64,000 nucleotides of DNA, from contig JAEWQO010000136.1 in the NCBI GenBank assembly GCA_023460315.1, positions 1 to 64,000 of the forward strand, given 5' to 3'. The translations under genes and the position numbers were made by a program. The notes beneath the pieces are model-generated. The model was not told the DNA's origin, did no database searches, and saw only the letters and a program-made list of their open reading frames with translations. Positions within the stretch are counted from its first letter, which is position 1; each line of letters starts with the position of its first letter. Positions 15,885 through 24,936 of this stretch are shown piece by piece. The DNA comes from Actinomycetes bacterium. Its GTDB lineage: Bacteria; Actinomycetota; Coriobacteriia; Coriobacteriales; Eggerthellaceae.

Positions 15885-15960
15885 GCCTCCGTAGCTCAGG
15901 GGACAGAGCACCGCTCTCCTAAAGCGGGTGTCGTGCGTTCGAATCGCGCCGGGGGCACCA
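15885..15960 (+). tRNA. tRNA-Arg(CCT)
   Basis: Complete 76-base cloverleaf with encoded CCA. Acceptor GCCTCCG pairs with CGGGGGC; D-arm GCTC/GAGC; anticodon stem CCGCT/AGCGG enclosing CTCCTAA, anticodon CCT reading AGG; T-arm GTGCG-TTCGAAT-CGCGC. TACAAT at 15870 is a likely -10 box. Confidence 0.95.
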
Positions 15961-15970
15961 CCGTTCATGA

Positions 15971-16001
15971 AACGGCGCCGCAGAATGCAGCGCCGTTTTT
16001 C
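15971..16001 (+). terminator. Terminator of tRNA-Arg
   Basis: AACGGCGC (15971-15978) pairs with GCGCCGTT (15990-15997); TTTC follows, giving a five-T run. Confidence 0.75.
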
Positions 16002-16067
16002 ATCGATCTGCTAACCGCACCACAAACCGCTTTAGCCTCCCAAACGCCTCAGCCGCACCGAATCCCG

Positions 16068-17384
16068 TCACTCCCGCAATGCGGCAGCGGCGTCCTTGAG
16101 AACCAGCGTGACCGTAGTTCCCAGGCCAAGGGCACTCTCAACCTCCATGTGCGTGCCGGGGCCAAAATAGCCGCAGATGCGATCATGCACGTTTTTCACC
16201 GCAATGCCACATCCGGTCGATGATTCGGGATGGAGAATGTTCTGACGGGCTTCCTCGGTCATGCCCACGCCGTTGTCGGCGACGCTCACAATCACATCGC
16301 CTCCCTGCACCAGAGCCTTCACCGACACGGTCAGCTTGCCTTCGGATGGCAACGCATGTCTCACGGAATTCTCCACCAAAGGCTGAACGAGGAAGGGCGG
16401 GATCAGCAGATCCTTCACCTCAGGGTCCACCGTCACCTCCATGCACACCCGCTCCTCTCCGAATCGGGCGACTTCGAACGAGAAGTACCGCAGCGTCTGC
16501 TCCATCTCTCGCTCGAACAGGATGAGATCGGCCGAATCTTCGAGCGTGCGACGATAAAACACGGCGAATTCCCTCAGCAAGATGCGAGCCTTCTCAGGAT
16601 CGGTCCGTATAAGCGAAGCGATGGTGTTGATGGTGTTGAACAGGAAATGGGGATTGATCTGGCTTTGAAGGGCCTTGAGCTCCATGCTGGTGGCAAGATT
16701 GGTTTGCTCCTCAAGCGCCGCGGCGGCCATCTGAGTTGAAAGCAGCTGACCGAACCCTTCGGCGATGGACTTCTGCGTCTCGCTGATATGGCGCGCGTTG
16801 CGATAGTAAAATTTGAGCGTCCCCTCGACATTGCGACCGACGACAAGGGGAACGATGATGGCCGCCTTGATGGTGACCGACCCCGCCGGAAACCCGATAT
16901 CCTCCGGAGTGAGCAGGACGCGCATCCTTCCATCGGTGATCGTGGCATGCGTGGCATGCGTCCGTATGATGCTGCCCGACGGATTGTCGGCTTCCTCATA
17001 GCCCGCATACCCAAGGATATGCTCCTTGTCGGTGATGGCCACCGCAATTCCCGCCGTTGAGGGGAGCAACAGCCCGCATACCTTCTGTGCCGCGTCGACA
17101 TTCAAGCCATTCTTCATGCTGGCAAGTGTTTGAGATGCCAGCATGAGCATGGCGTTGGATTGGCGAGCACGGACGGAGTCGGGATCCATGATCAGCCTGA
17201 TGACAATGACCAGAGAGAAGGTGAACACCGCACCTGCCCCTATCATGATGCCGACATTGCTGTATGGCATGATGATGGCCCAGACCAGCACAAGGCCCGC
17301 GAGAACCGTGATGGTGAACGTAAGCATCTCAAGCGTGAACAGACGTGGCAGCTTCGACTTCTCGTCTTTTCTCTCGTCCTGCAT
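16068..17384 (-). CDS. LytS/YehU-type sensor histidine kinase
   Basis: 438 residues. Two N-terminal membrane helices (within residues 20-75) are followed by a GAF-like region (about 110-230) and the short kinase core of the LytS family: LQSQINPHFLFNTINTIASL with the phospho-accepting histidine, then a HATPase with PLVENSVRHAL and VADNGVGM. These kinases usually pair with a LytTR response regulator, but none is encoded nearby, so it looks orphan in this window. The start at 17384 has GGGAGGG five bases upstream; an ATG at 17402 lacks a ribosome site. It lies 27 bases downstream of the TauE/SafE permease gene, so the two are probably cotranscribed. Confidence 0.88.
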   Translation of the reverse strand: MQDERKDEKSKLPRLFTLEMLTFTITVLAGLVLVWAIIMPYSNVGIMIGAGAVFTFSLVIVIRLIMDPDSVRARQSNAMLMLASQTLASMKNGLNVDAAQKVCGLLLPSTAGIAVAITDKEHILGYAGYEEADNPSGSIIRTHATHATITDGRMRVLLTPEDIGFPAGSVTIKAAIIVPLVVGRNVEGTLKFYYRNARHISETQKSIAEGFGQLLSTQMAAAALEEQTNLATSMELKALQSQINPHFLFNTINTIASLIRTDPEKARILLREFAVFYRRTLEDSADLILFEREMEQTLRYFSFEVARFGEERVCMEVTVDPEVKDLLIPPFLVQPLVENSVRHALPSEGKLTVSVKALVQGGDVIVSVADNGVGMTEEARQNILHPESSTGCGIAVKNVHDRICGYFGPGTHMEVESALGLGTTVTLVLKDAAAALRE

Positions 17385-17411
17385 TGAACCCTCCCACCGC
17401 ATCGTAGCGTG

Positions 17412-18353
17412 CTATCCCATTATGCCCAATTCGTTGGCCGCAAGAAGGACCGCGGCGACGATGAGAAAACCGCCGAACAGGAACCGCAGCGCCCGTTCGG
17501 GTATGACACTCACCAGACGCGCTCCGATAACAGCCCCCGGAACCGAGCCGATGGCCACCGCAAGGCCCGCAAGGTAGTCGACATTGCCGAGCAGGCTCTG
17601 CTCGATGGTACCCGGGATGGCGAGCAGCATGACGGCTATGAGCGACGTTCCCGATGCCAGGCGCATAGGCAGGTTCAGCAGAGACAGCATGAGCGGAACC
17701 ATGATGAACCCGCCGCCCACGCCAACATAGCCCGAAACCACCCCCGCGCCAAGGCCGATGGCCGCGCCGATGAGCAACTGCTTGCGGGAAAACCGCGGAA
17801 GCTCCTCTTCCTTCTCCGCATCCTCGAAAGAGGGCCGTGCATCTTTTGAAGTCTCAAGGGCATCCGATGCTGCCTCTTTCCCGCATCGCTCGCCAGAGCC
17901 ACCGAAGGCTGCCTGAAACCGATGATGGGGGATGGCATCTGTCGTGGCCGAAGGGGAACAGCCCCCTCGTCCTCCGCCCATCCTGATAGCCTTTCCCAAC
18001 ATGTTCACCGCCGAATATCCGATGATGAGCGCGGCGGCCAGCATAACCGCCCAATCCGGAGACAGATGGGCAAGCCAGACGCCAAGGGGCGACATCAGAG
18101 CGCCGCCGATCCCCGCCGCGAAGCCAAGCGACGGCACGCAGGTTTTATGGCGGACATGCGAGATAGCACCCGAGATAGAGGTAGGGATAATGGCGAACAG
18201 GGAGGTGGCTGTCGACATGATCGGGCTCATGCCAAATGCCAGTCGAAAAATGGGAACCATGACCGTGCCGCCGCCAATGCCAAGCAATCCCGACATGATG
18301 CCAATGCCAATGCCAACCACCGCGGGAATGATCAGCGAAGCAACTATATCCAT
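17412..18353 (-). CDS. TauE/SafE family permease
   Basis: 313 residues with two homologous hydrophobic halves, each bearing the family signature: GIGIGIMSGLLGIGGGTVMVP near the N-terminus and GLGAGVVSGYVGVGGGFIMVP in the second half. Members export or import small sulfur compounds such as sulfite, sulfoacetate or thiosulfate; the substrate cannot be read here. Between the halves lies a hydrophilic insert of about 65 residues rich in charged residues, longer than in most members. Upstream of the kinase gene and in the same direction. Confidence 0.85.
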   Translation of the reverse strand: MDIVASLIIPAVVGIGIGIMSGLLGIGGGTVMVPIFRLAFGMSPIMSTATSLFAIIPTSISGAISHVRHKTCVPSLGFAAGIGGALMSPLGVWLAHLSPDWAVMLAAALIIGYSAVNMLGKAIRMGGGRGGCSPSATTDAIPHHRFQAAFGGSGERCGKEAASDALETSKDARPSFEDAEKEEELPRFSRKQLLIGAAIGLGAGVVSGYVGVGGGFIMVPLMLSLLNLPMRLASGTSLIAVMLLAIPGTIEQSLLGNVDYLAGLAVAIGSVPGAVIGARLVSVIPERALRFLFGGFLIVAAVLLAANELGIMG

Positions 18354-18470
18354 GAATGCCGTGCTTTCCTCTCGTGTCTCAGCAAGTCGGCATAAAGAAG
18401 GCTCGCCCTTGAGGCCTCTTGCAGCCGGAGCCCTACCGACAATGAAAATGAGTTGGCCGATGAACCCCTA

Positions 18471-19766
18471 TCACTCAGCTATGTTGAGGCGGATCTCGCT
18501 CGTGACACCCGGATCAATGCCGCTTCGTGTCGCGGATGCATTTGCCGTCCGCACGGCCCCGGCAGCAATCTGGCGCTGTGCAGCAGACTGCATAAGTGCC
18601 GTTTGCAGGATCTGGTCGTTTTCCATGCGCGCCATCAGTTCAGGCCACACGAATTGGAACTCGAAGTATTTTGCACAGTTTCGCTGCGCATACGTGGTCG
18701 CCTCGCCGGTGGCCGCCTTGGCCGCCTTGCGATACGCCTTCTTGTCGGGGCGGGCCAAGCTTCGCAGAAACGCGGTCAGCCGGATGCGCCACTCAATGCC
18801 AGCCTCGAGGAACGGGCCGGGATAGGGTTCGAGCGAAGAAGGCTTCACCTGCAACAGGTCGATTTGGGTGCGACTGTACTCCATCTTGCGATATTCGTAG
18901 AGCCAACGGAAGATATCCTGACGAAACCGCGTTCCCTCGCTCTCCGTCTCAGGGGGGAGGTGGCGGAGGTTCAGCCGATTGTCAAACCAGATGTCGGAAC
19001 CGTACATACGCAGGTCGAGCATGTAGTCCAGATCTTCGCCGCGCGCAATCCACGGATCGAACGAAAGACGCTTGAACGCTTCCTTGTGAAGGATGAGACA
19101 GCCCCCACACACGTGATTCGAGCGGGACAGGCGCGGCCCGCGCATGGCCTTGGTGATCCATTTGTTGAACGCCTTGCCCTGCTGCCAGAAATGGTTGTAC
19201 CACCGATCCTGGCTCTTCGAAAGGTATGATCCTTCCGAATTGAAATAGAAGCCCGTCTTCGCCAAGATGGGAATGCCTTTTTTCGTCAGCTTGCCCAAGC
19301 CGTACATGGCCTTCTGCAGAAAGTCGGCATCGTCAACGATCTCGTCATCGTCAAGAAACACGATGGAATCGAAGCCGAGGGTGTTTGCCACAACCAAGCC
19401 AAGGTTGCGAATGGCCCCATACCCCGTCAGCCCTATCTCCTTCGACAGGGTGCCCAGACCCAACTGCTCCATGCGCTGCTGGATGAGCGCAAGTTCGGGC
19501 GCCCCGACGACAGCAATGTTCAAAGAGGGGTACTGCGAAACCTGAGCCTGAATCTTTTCGGCAGCCTGGTTCTCAATGGAGGGCTCGCTTGCCACCAACA
19601 CGACAATCTGGCCAATGCCGCGCACCTTCTGCAACGAGCGCAGCATCCGGGGAAGCTCGCCTGGCTGTGAGATGGGAGTTGCATGATCGTACGTCGCAAG
19701 CACGCTGCCGCCCTCTTTGCGGCGGCGTGCTGACACGAAGGTCGGAATGACGATAACCGGATTCAT
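18471..19766 (-). CDS. Glycosyltransferase, GT2-like
   Basis: 431 residues. The N-terminus MNPVIVIPTFVSARR and the acidic cluster VFLDDDEIVDD (metal/nucleotide-sugar site of a GT-A fold), preceded by GYGAIRNLGLVVAN, indicate a family-2-type glycosyltransferase. GEDLDYMLDLRMYG fits the second conserved 'ED' region that carries the catalytic base. There is no transmembrane segment, so it acts in the cytoplasm. GAGGAAG lies upstream of the ATG. It stands alone between the permease and queT, so acceptor and sugar are unknown; cell-surface glycan is the usual role. Confidence 0.75.
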   Translation of the reverse strand: MNPVIVIPTFVSARRRKEGGSVLATYDHATPISQPGELPRMLRSLQKVRGIGQIVVLVASEPSIENQAAEKIQAQVSQYPSLNIAVVGAPELALIQQRMEQLGLGTLSKEIGLTGYGAIRNLGLVVANTLGFDSIVFLDDDEIVDDADFLQKAMYGLGKLTKKGIPILAKTGFYFNSEGSYLSKSQDRWYNHFWQQGKAFNKWITKAMRGPRLSRSNHVCGGCLILHKEAFKRLSFDPWIARGEDLDYMLDLRMYGSDIWFDNRLNLRHLPPETESEGTRFRQDIFRWLYEYRKMEYSRTQIDLLQVKPSSLEPYPGPFLEAGIEWRIRLTAFLRSLARPDKKAYRKAAKAATGEATTYAQRNCAKYFEFQFVWPELMARMENDQILQTALMQSAAQRQIAAGAVRTANASATRSGIDPGVTSEIRLNIAE

Positions 19767-19883
19767 ACGCTTCCTCTATGGTTCGGGTCTCGGGCGGCGA
19801 ACGGGAAATCGTCTGGCACGCACCGAGGCGGTTTCAGCCTCATGGCCGAAAGCGGCATGAAGCCGATACGACCAAGAATCGGC

Positions 19884-20477
19884 TTATTGTACCGCTTCGC
19901 GCCGCGCACGCTGCTCCGGCGGCGCGATTACATCGAATTTGCGGAGCACCTTCAGAAGGGGCAATCCCAACACATACATGACCAATGCTTCGCCGAGGCC
20001 CGTTGAAACGACGCCGAACAGATACATGGGAAGGTACAGCCCATCGAGGGAGATGGAGGTGAACGGAATGGTGTAAAAACCAAAACCTTGCAGGATGAGG
20101 GGCAAATAGGCGGGAACGATGAGGGCATTCGCAACCACCGGACCGAGGAGCGCAACCTTCGGACGATCGCGCATCGTCCAACACCACAAGGCTCCCAGAA
20201 GCGTAGCCAGACTACCAAATACCACATCAAGCAGGCCAAGAGCACCCGTGCCATTCACGGCGAGGGCAATGAGGTTGGCGATGACACAACCTACCGTCAG
20301 CCCCGGCACAGCCGCCGGGGTGAGGACAGCGAGGACACACACCGCCTCGGAAATGCGAAATTGGACCGGGCCCCAGGCAAAGCCCTGCAAAAGCAGCAGC
20401 GTTGCCAGCGTAGCCGCCGCATACACGGCGGCAATCATGGCCGTCTGGGCAATAAACAGTGTTCTTCCCTTGTTCAT
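19884..20477 (-). CDS. queT: QueT-type queuosine precursor transporter
   Basis: 197 residues, almost all membrane-spanning (five to six helices). The pattern FAWGPVQFRISEAVCVLAVL and TVGCVIANL is diagnostic of the QueT family, S-components of ECF transporters for queuosine precursors such as preQ1. The ATG at 20477 is chosen because GAGGAG lies eight bases upstream; the frame extends to 20498 without support. A structured leader of about 130 bases precedes it, a place where preQ1 riboswitches occur in other bacteria. No ECF energising module is encoded nearby, so it would share a common one. Confidence 0.85.
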   Translation of the reverse strand: MNKGRTLFIAQTAMIAAVYAAATLATLLLLQGFAWGPVQFRISEAVCVLAVLTPAAVPGLTVGCVIANLIALAVNGTGALGLLDVVFGSLATLLGALWCWTMRDRPKVALLGPVVANALIVPAYLPLILQGFGFYTIPFTSISLDGLYLPMYLFGVVSTGLGEALVMYVLGLPLLKVLRKFDVIAPPEQRARREAVQ

Positions 20478-20606
20478 GGGAACTCCTCGTCTCCACACGG
20501 TCGACGCCGCGGGTTATGGGCAACTCATAGTCCGCAGATGCAGGGCCCAACGATGCATCCACGGGGCGCCGTGACCATACCGGCCGAGACACCGGGGACA
20601 GTATAG
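20478..20606 (-). promoter_or_regulatory. Structured leader of queT with promoter
   Basis: On the minus strand TATACT (20604-20599) is a likely -10. The leader can form three hairpins: CACGG/CCGTG, GATGCA/TGCATC with an eleven-base loop, and a compound stem GCGG...CCGC enclosing TATG...CATA near 20505-20530. Position suggests a preQ1-type sensor, but I could not match the known class I or II core, so identity is open. Confidence 0.35.
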
Positions 20607-20624
20607 CAGAAACCCCCTTCTGGC

Positions 20625-21629
20625 TCAGTGCCGCTTTCTCGGATGGCCTTTGTGCGACGAATGCCCGGAAGGGTCGGAAGCCTTCTGGCCCCGGAGGCGA
20701 CGCGCCTCCTCCCGACGCGTGCGCACCTGATCGGTCTCCTGCCTCAATGCCCGATAGGAAGCGAGACGGGCCGCGCTGATGTCGCCATCCCGAACAGCCG
20801 CCACCACGGCACAGCCGGGCTCGTCAACGTGTCGGCAATCCCGAAACCGACAGTGGGCCGCCCGATCCTCGATGTCGGCGAACGCCGCCTCTATGCCCAC
20901 ATCAGCTTCCCACAGGCCAAGGCCCCGGACCCCGGGCATATCGACGATGCGTCCTCCGCCCGGCACATCAACCATCTCGCGGCTGACCGTGGTGTGCCGA
21001 CCCTTCCCATCTCCCTCACGCACGTGAGCCGTCTCCTGCACTTCGTCACCGACCAGCATGTTCACCAAGCTCGACTTGCCGACACCGCTTTTCCCCAAAA
21101 GCACGGCGGTCTCTCCTGGGGGTATGAGCGCCCGAACAGCCTCGATGCCCCCACGATCTTCAGTCGAAACGACGACGACATCCACCGAGGACTCCACAAG
21201 CCCGCCGACCAGATCACGAACCTGCGCAACCTGACATTCGCTCTCGGCAAGATCTGACTTGGTGAGCACGACGGTCACGGCGGCACCGGTCTCATGGGCA
21301 AGCACCAGCTCACGTTCAAGACGGCGCACATTCACATCGGACAAGGGCTGGGCAACGATCACTCTGTCAAAATTCGAGGCCAGCACCTGCGGCTGCGCCC
21401 GCTCCGTCGGGTCCTTTCGCACAAACACGCGCGAGCGGGGCAGAATGCGCTCAATGATCCCCTTGTCATGCCATGAAGGAAGCGACAACTCCACGAAGTC
21501 CCCAATCGCCGCGCGCGTTTCCTCCCCTTTCACGAGTGCCGTCGCATGCTCGCAGCGAACGCAGGCACCCTCGTCGATGCGCACGAGAGGATAGCCTCGA
21601 TCAAGCTTTATGACCTGCCCTTTCAGCAC
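20625..21629 (-). CDS. rsgA: Ribosome small-subunit GTPase RsgA
   Basis: 334 residues. RsgA is a circularly permuted GTPase that checks late 30S assembly. Seen here: OB-fold N-terminus, LTKSD (G4) before LLGKSGVGKSSLVN (G1), DMPGVRGLGLW (G3), and the zinc knuckle CRFRDCRHVDEPGC with the C-C-H-C ligands. The basic C-terminal tail (RRLRGQKA...KGHPRKRH) suits rRNA contact. GAGGAGG lies six bases before the ATG. It follows the trkH and membrane-anchored protein genes by 18 bases, so it belongs to that operon. Confidence 0.95.
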   Translation of the reverse strand: MLKGQVIKLDRGYPLVRIDEGACVRCEHATALVKGEETRAAIGDFVELSLPSWHDKGIIERILPRSRVFVRKDPTERAQPQVLASNFDRVIVAQPLSDVNVRRLERELVLAHETGAAVTVVLTKSDLAESECQVAQVRDLVGGLVESSVDVVVVSTEDRGGIEAVRALIPPGETAVLLGKSGVGKSSLVNMLVGDEVQETAHVREGDGKGRHTTVSREMVDVPGGGRIVDMPGVRGLGLWEADVGIEAAFADIEDRAAHCRFRDCRHVDEPGCAVVAAVRDGDISAARLASYRALRQETDQVRTRREEARRLRGQKASDPSGHSSHKGHPRKRH

Positions 21630-21647
21630 ATAATCCTCCTCAGCCCT

Positions 21648-22229
21648 CTAGCGCTGACGCTCCCTCAGGTAATAGAACACGCCCATCAGCGAAAGGCCGA
21701 CCACAATGGCGGCGATTCCCGGAACAAACGAATCCCATGAGAACGCGTCTTGATGGCTCTCCCCCGCTGCAACGACCCGCACGCTCTCCGCATGCAGGTC
21801 GGTCACACCCTCATGATCGGTGCAAACCAGATGAAACGTGCCGCGGACCTGCAACACCGTCCCCGTCTTGCCATAGGAGCCAAACGTGTCTATCTTCGAA
21901 GCCGCTTCACTCGTCATATAGACGGAAACGGTGGCATTCGTTCCCTCTTCCATCGTGGCAAGGGTCACCCAACGGTGCCGCGTGTCAAACCCTTCCCTGA
22001 TGCTGTCCCCAATAACCTCTCCGACAACCTGGACCGTCTGACCATCATAATAGGCATCGGCCTCTTCGAGATCGGCAATTGAAGTGTCATAGATAAATGA
22101 GCTGTCAGGCAATTGCTGTGGATTGACGCTGTTATCCTCGTCCTCGTCCGCTTGGGCAAAGGCCATCGGCGTCAGGGCAAACGCCAGAGCCGCCGCCCCG
22201 AGAAGCAGTGACGCAAACCATCTCCTCAT
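21648..22229 (-). CDS. Exported membrane-anchored OB-like protein
   Basis: 193 residues. A cleavable signal peptide (MRRWFASLLLGAAALAFALT...AFAQA) is followed by an acidic stretch, a beta-rich domain at about 45-155 and one C-terminal membrane helix (FVPGIAAIVVGLSLMGVFYY) with a basic cytoplasmic tail. The pattern YYDGQTVQVVGEVIGD ... HRWVTLA ... VSVYM ... VLQVRGTFH resembles an OB-fold of the kind found in exported nucleic-acid or oligosaccharide-binding proteins; this is inference from strand pattern only. Its start overlaps the trkH stop as ATGA, so it may act with the transporter. Function unknown. Confidence 0.6.
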   Translation of the reverse strand: MRRWFASLLLGAAALAFALTPMAFAQADEDEDNSVNPQQLPDSSFIYDTSIADLEEADAYYDGQTVQVVGEVIGDSIREGFDTRHRWVTLATMEEGTNATVSVYMTSEAASKIDTFGSYGKTGTVLQVRGTFHLVCTDHEGVTDLHAESVRVVAAGESHQDAFSWDSFVPGIAAIVVGLSLMGVFYYLRERQR

Positions 22230-23746
22230 GATCCCAACACCCTTTTTTTCGGTTTGAACGACACGACTATCTCGGCAATGAGGGCCAACAGCGTCACGAA
22301 CTCAAGGCGGCCCATCCACATCTGGAAGATATAGAACAGTTCCAGCGTGACGGGCATGCCGGAAGTCGCGAGGCCCGATGCTATGCCCCCATTGCTGGTC
22401 ATCGTGACCGATTCGAATATGGCCTGCGTGGCGTCAAAGCCGTGAGCGATTCCCACAAGAGCCCCGATAGCATAGGTGACCACGTACAAAACGAACACCG
22501 TCATGGCCTCCTTCACGGTCTCGGGCGAAAGCATGCGACGCCCCACGTGGTTGTACGCAACGACGACACGTGCCGAATCAGGAGCCAAAGCTTCCTTGAT
22601 GGTTGCAATGATCGATTTCATGATGATCCCCATGCGGCTGAACTTGATGCCGCCCGAGGTTGAACCGCCGCTCCCGCCCACGGCCATGAGTACGGCTATC
22701 ACCAGAAAGGCGCCGGAAGAAAGGGCAGCTGTCAGCTGATTGGGCGTGATGTTCTGAAAACCGGTGGTCGTGAACGCGGAAACGACCATGAAAAGCCCAC
22801 GGCGCAGCATGGCCGGCAAATCGGAAAACTCGGCACTTGCGGACAGCGAGGCAGCGAAAACGCACGTCATCACCGTGATCCACAGCACCATGGTGCGAAT
22901 TTCCACGTCCTTGAAGAACACCTCGATGTGGCCCTTCCATATCTCAGAATGAAGCACGAAGTTGATGGAGCCCAACAGCATGAGAAGCATGAGCACCACT
23001 TCAAGGGGAAACGAATGGTAGTACATAATGCTTTGGCTCATAGGAGTAAAACCGGCCGTCGTAAAGCCCGAGATGGCAAGCCAGAGCGATTGCAAGAAGG
23101 CGCGCGAGGGCTCCATGCCGATAAAGACGCACATGGCAGTCAGCACCGCCGTGGCGACAAGGATAAATCCCATGGCAATTTTTGCGATGAACTGGGTCGT
23201 CTGCACGATGTTCGGAACGACGTGCTCGCTGCGCCCTTCCGATGAATAGAGGCTGGCACCCGACCGTTTCCCAAACAGCCCGAACGAGAGGGCAACCACG
23301 ATGAGTCCCAAGCCGCCAATCAGATTTGTCATGAAGCGCCACATGTTGTCGGCATTCGACAGGTGATCCAGATCGATGACAACGCTGGCTCCGGTGGTGG
23401 TCAAGCCCGACACGCTGTCAAACAATGCGTCGAGGAACCCGGCATAATGGCCCGACAGGAACAGGGGAACCGACGCAACGAAAGCGAGCACAATCCATGA
23501 CAGACCGGTGACGGCGAGCGCCTGCTGACGGTTCAGCCGCCCGGGTTCTATGCGGAGGAATCGCAGGCCAGAGCCTACTATAAGAGACAGCCCGATGGTG
23601 AACAGGTAGCGGGAGGCCGCGTCCCATTCCGCGCAAGCGACGGCCGTCGCAAAAGGCACCAGGAGGGCGACGGCAGAAAAGAGAACCAGCACGCCGAGAT
23701 AATGGCCGATGACACGAACGTCATATAAGGTGAAGCGCTGCCACAT
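22226..23746 (-). CDS. trkH: TrkH-type potassium uptake channel
   Basis: 506 residues and about ten membrane helices in the four-repeat MPM arrangement of Trk/Ktr proteins. The selectivity-filter glycines are visible in the four pore loops: GLTTTGAS, SGFTTAGFT, SAFTTTGFQ and TMTSNGGI. The GGSGGSTSGGIKFSR segment is the conserved intramembrane loop that gates the pore. A cytoplasmic TrkA/KtrA NAD-binding partner is not encoded in the window. It is cotranscribed with the downstream membrane-anchored protein and perhaps with the 45-residue membrane protein upstream. Confidence 0.93.
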   Translation of the reverse strand: MWQRFTLYDVRVIGHYLGVLVLFSAVALLVPFATAVACAEWDAASRYLFTIGLSLIVGSGLRFLRIEPGRLNRQQALAVTGLSWIVLAFVASVPLFLSGHYAGFLDALFDSVSGLTTTGASVVIDLDHLSNADNMWRFMTNLIGGLGLIVVALSFGLFGKRSGASLYSSEGRSEHVVPNIVQTTQFIAKIAMGFILVATAVLTAMCVFIGMEPSRAFLQSLWLAISGFTTAGFTPMSQSIMYYHSFPLEVVLMLLMLLGSINFVLHSEIWKGHIEVFFKDVEIRTMVLWITVMTCVFAASLSASAEFSDLPAMLRRGLFMVVSAFTTTGFQNITPNQLTAALSSGAFLVIAVLMAVGGSGGSTSGGIKFSRMGIIMKSIIATIKEALAPDSARVVVAYNHVGRRMLSPETVKEAMTVFVLYVVTYAIGALVGIAHGFDATQAIFESVTMTSNGGIASGLATSGMPVTLELFYIFQMWMGRLEFVTLLALIAEIVVSFKPKKRVLGS

Positions 23747-23802
23747 AGCTCAGTCCCGCCAATCCACCGCTATGCCTGCAGCGGATTTTTCGCCCATCGA
23801 CG

Positions 23803-23940
23803 TCACCCCGCCACAACCCGGACGATAACGATAAGCGTCCAAAGAAGAAGCAGGAGACACGCAAGGAACAGCAACACGATGGTAAACCCCAACAAAGGAG
23901 TCTCGACGATCTGGCGTATGCTTGGCTTCGTTTTGCGCAT
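23803..23940 (-). CDS. 45-residue single-helix membrane protein next to trkH
   Basis: The frame reads MRKTKPSIRQIVETPLLG, then about 22 hydrophobic residues (FTIVLLFLACLLLLLWTLIV) and ends VRVVAG. Basic N-terminus, one helix, short tail: a typical small bitopic protein. It lies 56 bases upstream of trkH in the same direction. There is no ribosome site, but an AT-rich element (TATTAAAAT) lies about ten bases before the ATG, so the transcript could be leaderless. Comparable small subunits exist for other potassium systems (KdpF), so an accessory role is a reasonable guess, not shown. Confidence 0.5.
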   Translation of the reverse strand: MRKTKPSIRQIVETPLLGFTIVLLFLACLLLLLWTLIVIVRVVAG

Positions 23941-24158
23941 GCGGGTATTTTAATACAAATAGCCCGATGCAGCATGCGACCCACGATGACAACATGCCGA
24001 CAGGCACCCATCATCCCCGCAAAATGCCGATCTTTCTGATCAGAATTCTTAAACTGCGGCTCTATAATGTACTCATACGATTACATTATTGGCGAAAACG
24101 TGCCGCTGCGAACCACGCCGCACAGACGTCTGAGCGGCTGCCAAGAACAAGGTGCCCC

Positions 24159-24650
24159 ATGCAAGATGCCGATTTGTTTCCCGATCATCCGTGTCCTCTG
24201 GCGCGCATTGACAACTCCACCCGTTGTGCAAGCGCGAAGGAGAGCACACCAACGCGCTGCGCACGCTGTAAGACGGGCATGGCCGGCCTCCTTGGGGAAG
24301 CCCTGCACAACGGAGATCGCTCGCTCGCCCTCATGCTCATGCCGCCGCAGCTACGCGACAGGGGATTCTCTTTGGAGACACACGAAGGACCCTGCCATGC
24401 TCCCGTGTTTGAACTGGCACGCGATGCCACAGCGCATGATGCGCAGGATGCCTGCTTCATCGTCCCCGAGGATGCAGGCACGCGTTTCGAGGTGCTCCTC
24501 GTCGGGGAAGGCGACACCGAGCGCCGCATGCAGCAGCTTACCCTGAACGAGGCAGTTGCAGTTGTGCAAGGGAAAAGTTCGTCGGAACAAGAACCCCTCC
24601 TCCCCGTCAACGTTCCAAAAAGGGCAAAGCCCTCTCCGGGAAGCCACTGA
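24159..24650 (+). CDS. Hypothetical protein with cysteine pair
   Basis: 163 residues from ATG at 24159 (MQDADLFPDHPCPLAR). Codon use and the absence of good frames on the other strand favour a gene. The N-terminal third has CARCKTG; the middle holds RDRGFSLETHEGPCHAPVFELARD and the rest is mixed alpha/beta with an acidic/proline tail. No domain recognised and no membrane segment. A TATAAT box lies at 24063-24068, consistent with a monocistronic transcript, but the ribosome site is weak (AAGGTG). The open frame extends upstream to 23922 through the promoter, which I reject. Confidence 0.5.
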   Translation: MQDADLFPDHPCPLARIDNSTRCASAKESTPTRCARCKTGMAGLLGEALHNGDRSLALMLMPPQLRDRGFSLETHEGPCHAPVFELARDATAHDAQDACFIVPEDAGTRFEVLLVGEGDTERRMQQLTLNEAVAVVQGKSSSEQEPLLPVNVPKRAKPSPGSH

Positions 24651-24936
24651 TCCCCGGGACCAACCAGACCGATCGAATTCCTTCCCGCCCGCCGCATGGA
24701 GGAACGAGACGACAAAAGCGCGGCAGCTCACCATACCCTGCAGCCCGCGCGGCCTTCCGCATTCGGCAGGCCACAAGCGGCGCGGAGCCAACTGAAACGC
24801 CTCTCGGATATGGAAGAGATGTGAACGCCTCCTATCGGTAGCGCCCTTTCTTTGAAAATGAAATCTCCACGCTCCCAAAATGCCGAAGAAGCCTTACCAT
24901 AGATGCACCAATTCTTTGATAGATTGAGGAGACCCC

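Noticed and set aside
15729..15968. Minus-strand frame across tRNA-Arg starting MNGGAPGAIRTHDTRF
   Set aside because: It is the antisense of the tRNA gene; peptides with this 'GAIRTHDTRF...LSYGG' pattern are a well-known false gene call.
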